Shown here piece after piece: positions 57,913-64,000 of a stretch of 64,000 nt of DNA; the first letter of the stretch is position 1; every line of letters starts with the position of its first letter. This stretch comes from Alnus glutinosa (taxonomy: Eukaryota; Streptophyta; Magnoliopsida; Fagales; Betulaceae), in contig NC_084896.1 in assembly GCF_958979055.1 (NCBI RefSeq), forward strand, positions 26,150,001-26,214,000, given 5' to 3'. The translations under genes and the position numbers were made by a program. Below the pieces are notes generated by a model, which was not told the origin of the DNA, ran no database searches, and was given only the letters and a program-made list of their open reading frames with translations.

Positions 57913-58468
57913 ATGCTCTGTTTATTTTGGCGTAAAAATAAAATGTTTTCTGAAAAATAATTTTGGCTTTTTCTGGTGTTTGGTGGGGGCAAAAATAATG
58001 GTCACCATAAATCATTTTCAGTTTGACATAAAAGCTTATTTAATTTTTGGAAATAGTAAATCATTTTTCAAATTTAAACCCTTCATTCTTGCAGGCACGT
58101 TTGTAGGAATCCTCCACTGCCGAACATTAGCGTTTGTTACTAGTTCGAATCTACAGTTGAAGGTTCTCATTTATCGGATTCCGGGGCCAGCGACCGCCAC
58201 CAGAATCTAGCGATGTCTGGCCACCAGAATCTAGCGATGTCTGGCCACCGTCTCTGGAATCCGGCGAGTTGAGTCCAGCCACCTGGCCAATCCTGATTCT
58301 GGCGAATCTGGCCAGTAAATGATCGTCGGTGATATTTCGCCATTGTGATTTTTCCGTACGAGCTAAACATCGAAAAATATTTTTAAAAAAATTATTTTTT
58401 CTGAAAAATGATTTTATCGAAAATATTTTACAACGAAAAACATTTTACACCGAAAACAAACAGAGCAT
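57913..58468. mobile_element. Non-autonomous inverted-repeat transposon, sister of 1937-2684
   Basis: The left end AATGCTCTGTTTATTTTGG and the right end (reverse-complement) AATGCTCTGTTTGTTTTCGG are nearly identical, with GTAAAA following on both sides. The core includes a 24-29 bp unit (caccagaatctagcgatgtc) repeated twice near 58197-58246 and CCGG-rich words as in the first copy. The 76-codon frame inside is not a gene. Confidence 0.75.
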
Positions 58469-59839
58469 TGAAATTACAGAAAAGAAATGGAAGCAAAACT
58501 AGGTCGAATTGAGGCATGAAAATCGTTAGTGTTTAGTAAAGTTTGAGAAGTGTTTTGGATAATTTTGTGTTTTAAAAAGAGTTTTAAAAAAGTGAAAATT
58601 GAGAATTATTTTGGAGCTAGCCTCCATGGATAATATAGTACCCGGCCGCCACCCCCGTGAAGGCTGCCTGACAGATCCGGCGGCCACCATAGTGGCTAGT
58701 ACACAGATATTGAAAGTGAAATTACAAACAAATTGAATTGAGGCATGGAAATCGTTAGTTTGGTAAAGTTCGTTTATAGAAGATTCAACACTTATGCAGA
58801 TGACAGAAGTTTAGGAATTAGTGTAATAGACATTTTTTTATTTATACATATATAGTTGGTTGGGTCTAAAACTCCATATATCTATATATATATAAACACA
58901 TTTCTAAATTATCGATATAATAAACTGAATTAATTAAGGTTGATGCTGATAAGTTGTTTTATATATAATTAGATCATTAGACTAGAAGAGTGTTGAAATC
59001 TAAGTTCATGGCATCAAATTTTTGAGCAAATCAAAAGTCAACTATGAATTCATTGCTCGCCTGAATTGGAATAGACTCTTTATATACTGGTTAAATTCTA
59101 GATTATTTCTTGAGTTGACACACCAATAATTTCACATGTCGACTTGTTGATACCATTGCATGCAATTTGAGTACCCCACTCTATTTTTTAATTTTAGATT
59201 TACTATGAAATTTCATTTAAATGGGGAGAGTGGGGTACATGAGACACATGCATATATATTTTGAAAAGTGGTTTGAAAAGAATAGCCTTTAAATTTGTTA
59301 AGATAAAATATTTTAGGTATTTCTTTTTCTTTTTCTTTTTTAACCTTGACCCCTCAAAAAAGATTTCAATACAATCTAGCCCCTTCAAGTTACATTCTTA
59401 GTTCAATCCCTAGATGTAAAACTTTACTTAAAAAAAAAAAAAAAAAAAAGTGGTCACCCTTCCAGAGGGGTGGCCACTATAGTATTTTTTTTGTCAAAAT
59501 ATTCTTATAATAAGATAAGAATATATTTTTATAAAAAAGTATTTTATATTTTGACTTATTTCTTTAACGTAATTGAAAATAAAGAAAAATTCAAACTAAA
59601 TACAGTAGTTGACAAAGATGGGCCGATGGCGATACTATCCCCGACTTAATGGTACGTATGCCTGTATTCTTCCCTCATTAATGCTGACAATTTCTTTTCT
59701 TTACTTTTCTAGAAATAAACCTATGGATTACTCCAGAAGTCAAGCCTTTTGTGTGTGTGTGTGTGTACATATATAAAGTTGGATTTCCACGCATTCACAA
59801 ATGCATTAACGTATCTAATTAATCCAAATTTAAGGCAAA
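58469..59839. other. Distal upstream region of CYP707A, AT-rich
   Basis: A diverged direct repeat (gaattgaggcatg(a/g)aaatcgtt) occurs at about 58505 and 58733, flanking a short GC-rich piece at 58645-58690. A GT microsatellite lies at about 59748-59765. No gene is seen. Confidence 0.4.
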
Positions 59840-59974
59840 AAAAGATATCTCCATCCGCTCTATATAAACGATCGACTCCTTTCACTCAAAGGCCATTAAT
59901 TCTACTGCAATAACGAGCTATAATTCAGAGAGAAAGAGAGAGATATATAGAGATCAGGGGCTACATTAATTTGT
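59840..59974 (+). promoter_or_regulatory. Core promoter and leader of CYP707A
   Basis: A TATA box, CTATATAAAC, lies at 59859-59868, with transcription expected to start near 59893-59900. A purine-rich GAGA stretch (59928-59950) forms part of the leader before the ATG at 59975. Confidence 0.65.
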
Positions 59975-63630
<3,656 letters not shown>

Positions 63631-64000
63631 GACAGGAAATACGAGAGATCTCTTATGAAACCTATTTGCATGAGCAAATTTGAGGCAGTCTATTCTCCTC
63701 TTCGGGCAGATGACCTCACATAAGAACTCTCTCACATTTGTTGTTCAAATTGCTGAAAATTTGAATCCATTTAAACCTCTAATTTTACAATGGAGGTTTC
63801 TATCTATTTTGTCATTCATGCGATATCTTATTTCCATTATGACTCTAATGTGATTTTTAGTGGAGCTATGAAATGGTAATTTGGATGTGACTATGTATGG
63901 TAAAAGGGAGACTTTCAATGGGAAACTTTTTCCCACTAATCTAAGATCTCTATTGTTAATTTCTCTAATATTGTACTCTTAGACTTCGGCTTTGATGTGA
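63631..64000 (+). other. CYP707A 3' UTR and flank
   Basis: This is sequence downstream of the CYP707A stop codon. No other gene is recognised before the window ends. Confidence 0.4.

Overview
This is a stretch of nuclear DNA from a flowering plant, most likely a woody eudicot. The protein-coding genes have short exons with GT/AG introns, plastid or mitochondrial targeting peptides and plant-specific families. The spaces between them are AT-rich and packed with plant transposable elements (Ty1/copia, Ty3/gypsy, LINE, tRNA-derived SINE, hAT, CACTA and Mutator-like non-autonomous elements). I could not confirm the species; the repeat style resembles Fagales trees, but that is only an impression.

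Gene layout, left to right: (1) the 5' part of a DJ-1 family gene (DJ1C type, minus strand, continuing off the left edge); (2) a complete 10-exon gene for the beta subunit of mitochondrial 3-methylcrotonyl-CoA carboxylase (MCCB, 3107-8586); (3) a tRNA-Arg(TCT) gene (9524-9596); (4) a two-exon m-type chloroplast thioredoxin, TRX-M3 type (9851-12560); (5) a NYN-nuclease/LOTUS-domain protein with an uninterrupted reading frame (18314-19882), probably preceded by a long intron in its 5' leader; (6) a complete 4-exon ferredoxin-nitrite reductase gene (NIR, 26029-29216) with a well-placed candidate nitrate-responsive element upstream; (7) at the right end, a complete 9-exon cytochrome P450 of the CYP707A (abscisic acid 8'-hydroxylase) family (59975-63630).

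From about 29.5 to 59.8 kb I see no convincing host gene. This 30 kb is a layered transposon deposit: LINE 3' ends with target-site duplications, hAT-type elements with 8-bp duplications, Mutator-type foldback elements with 9-bp duplications and GC-rich cores, a CACTA remnant, and a 6.1 kb gag-protease LTR retrotransposon that sits inside an older poly(A)-tailed retroposon and has lost its 3' LTR.

The genes do not form one pathway. They cover leucine catabolism in mitochondria (MCCB), plastid redox and nitrogen assimilation (thioredoxin, NIR), plastid DJ-1 function, RNA metabolism (NYN/LOTUS) and hormone breakdown (CYP707A). Their order recalls two Arabidopsis neighbourhoods as I remember them (At4g34020-34030 and At2g15560-15620), which suggests conserved ancestral synteny. 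The most unusual features are three ~20-bp A-tailed insertions with 15-19 bp duplications in MCCB introns, a SINE family with two copies flanked by duplications, and the rearranged retrotransposon junction at 46.5 kb.
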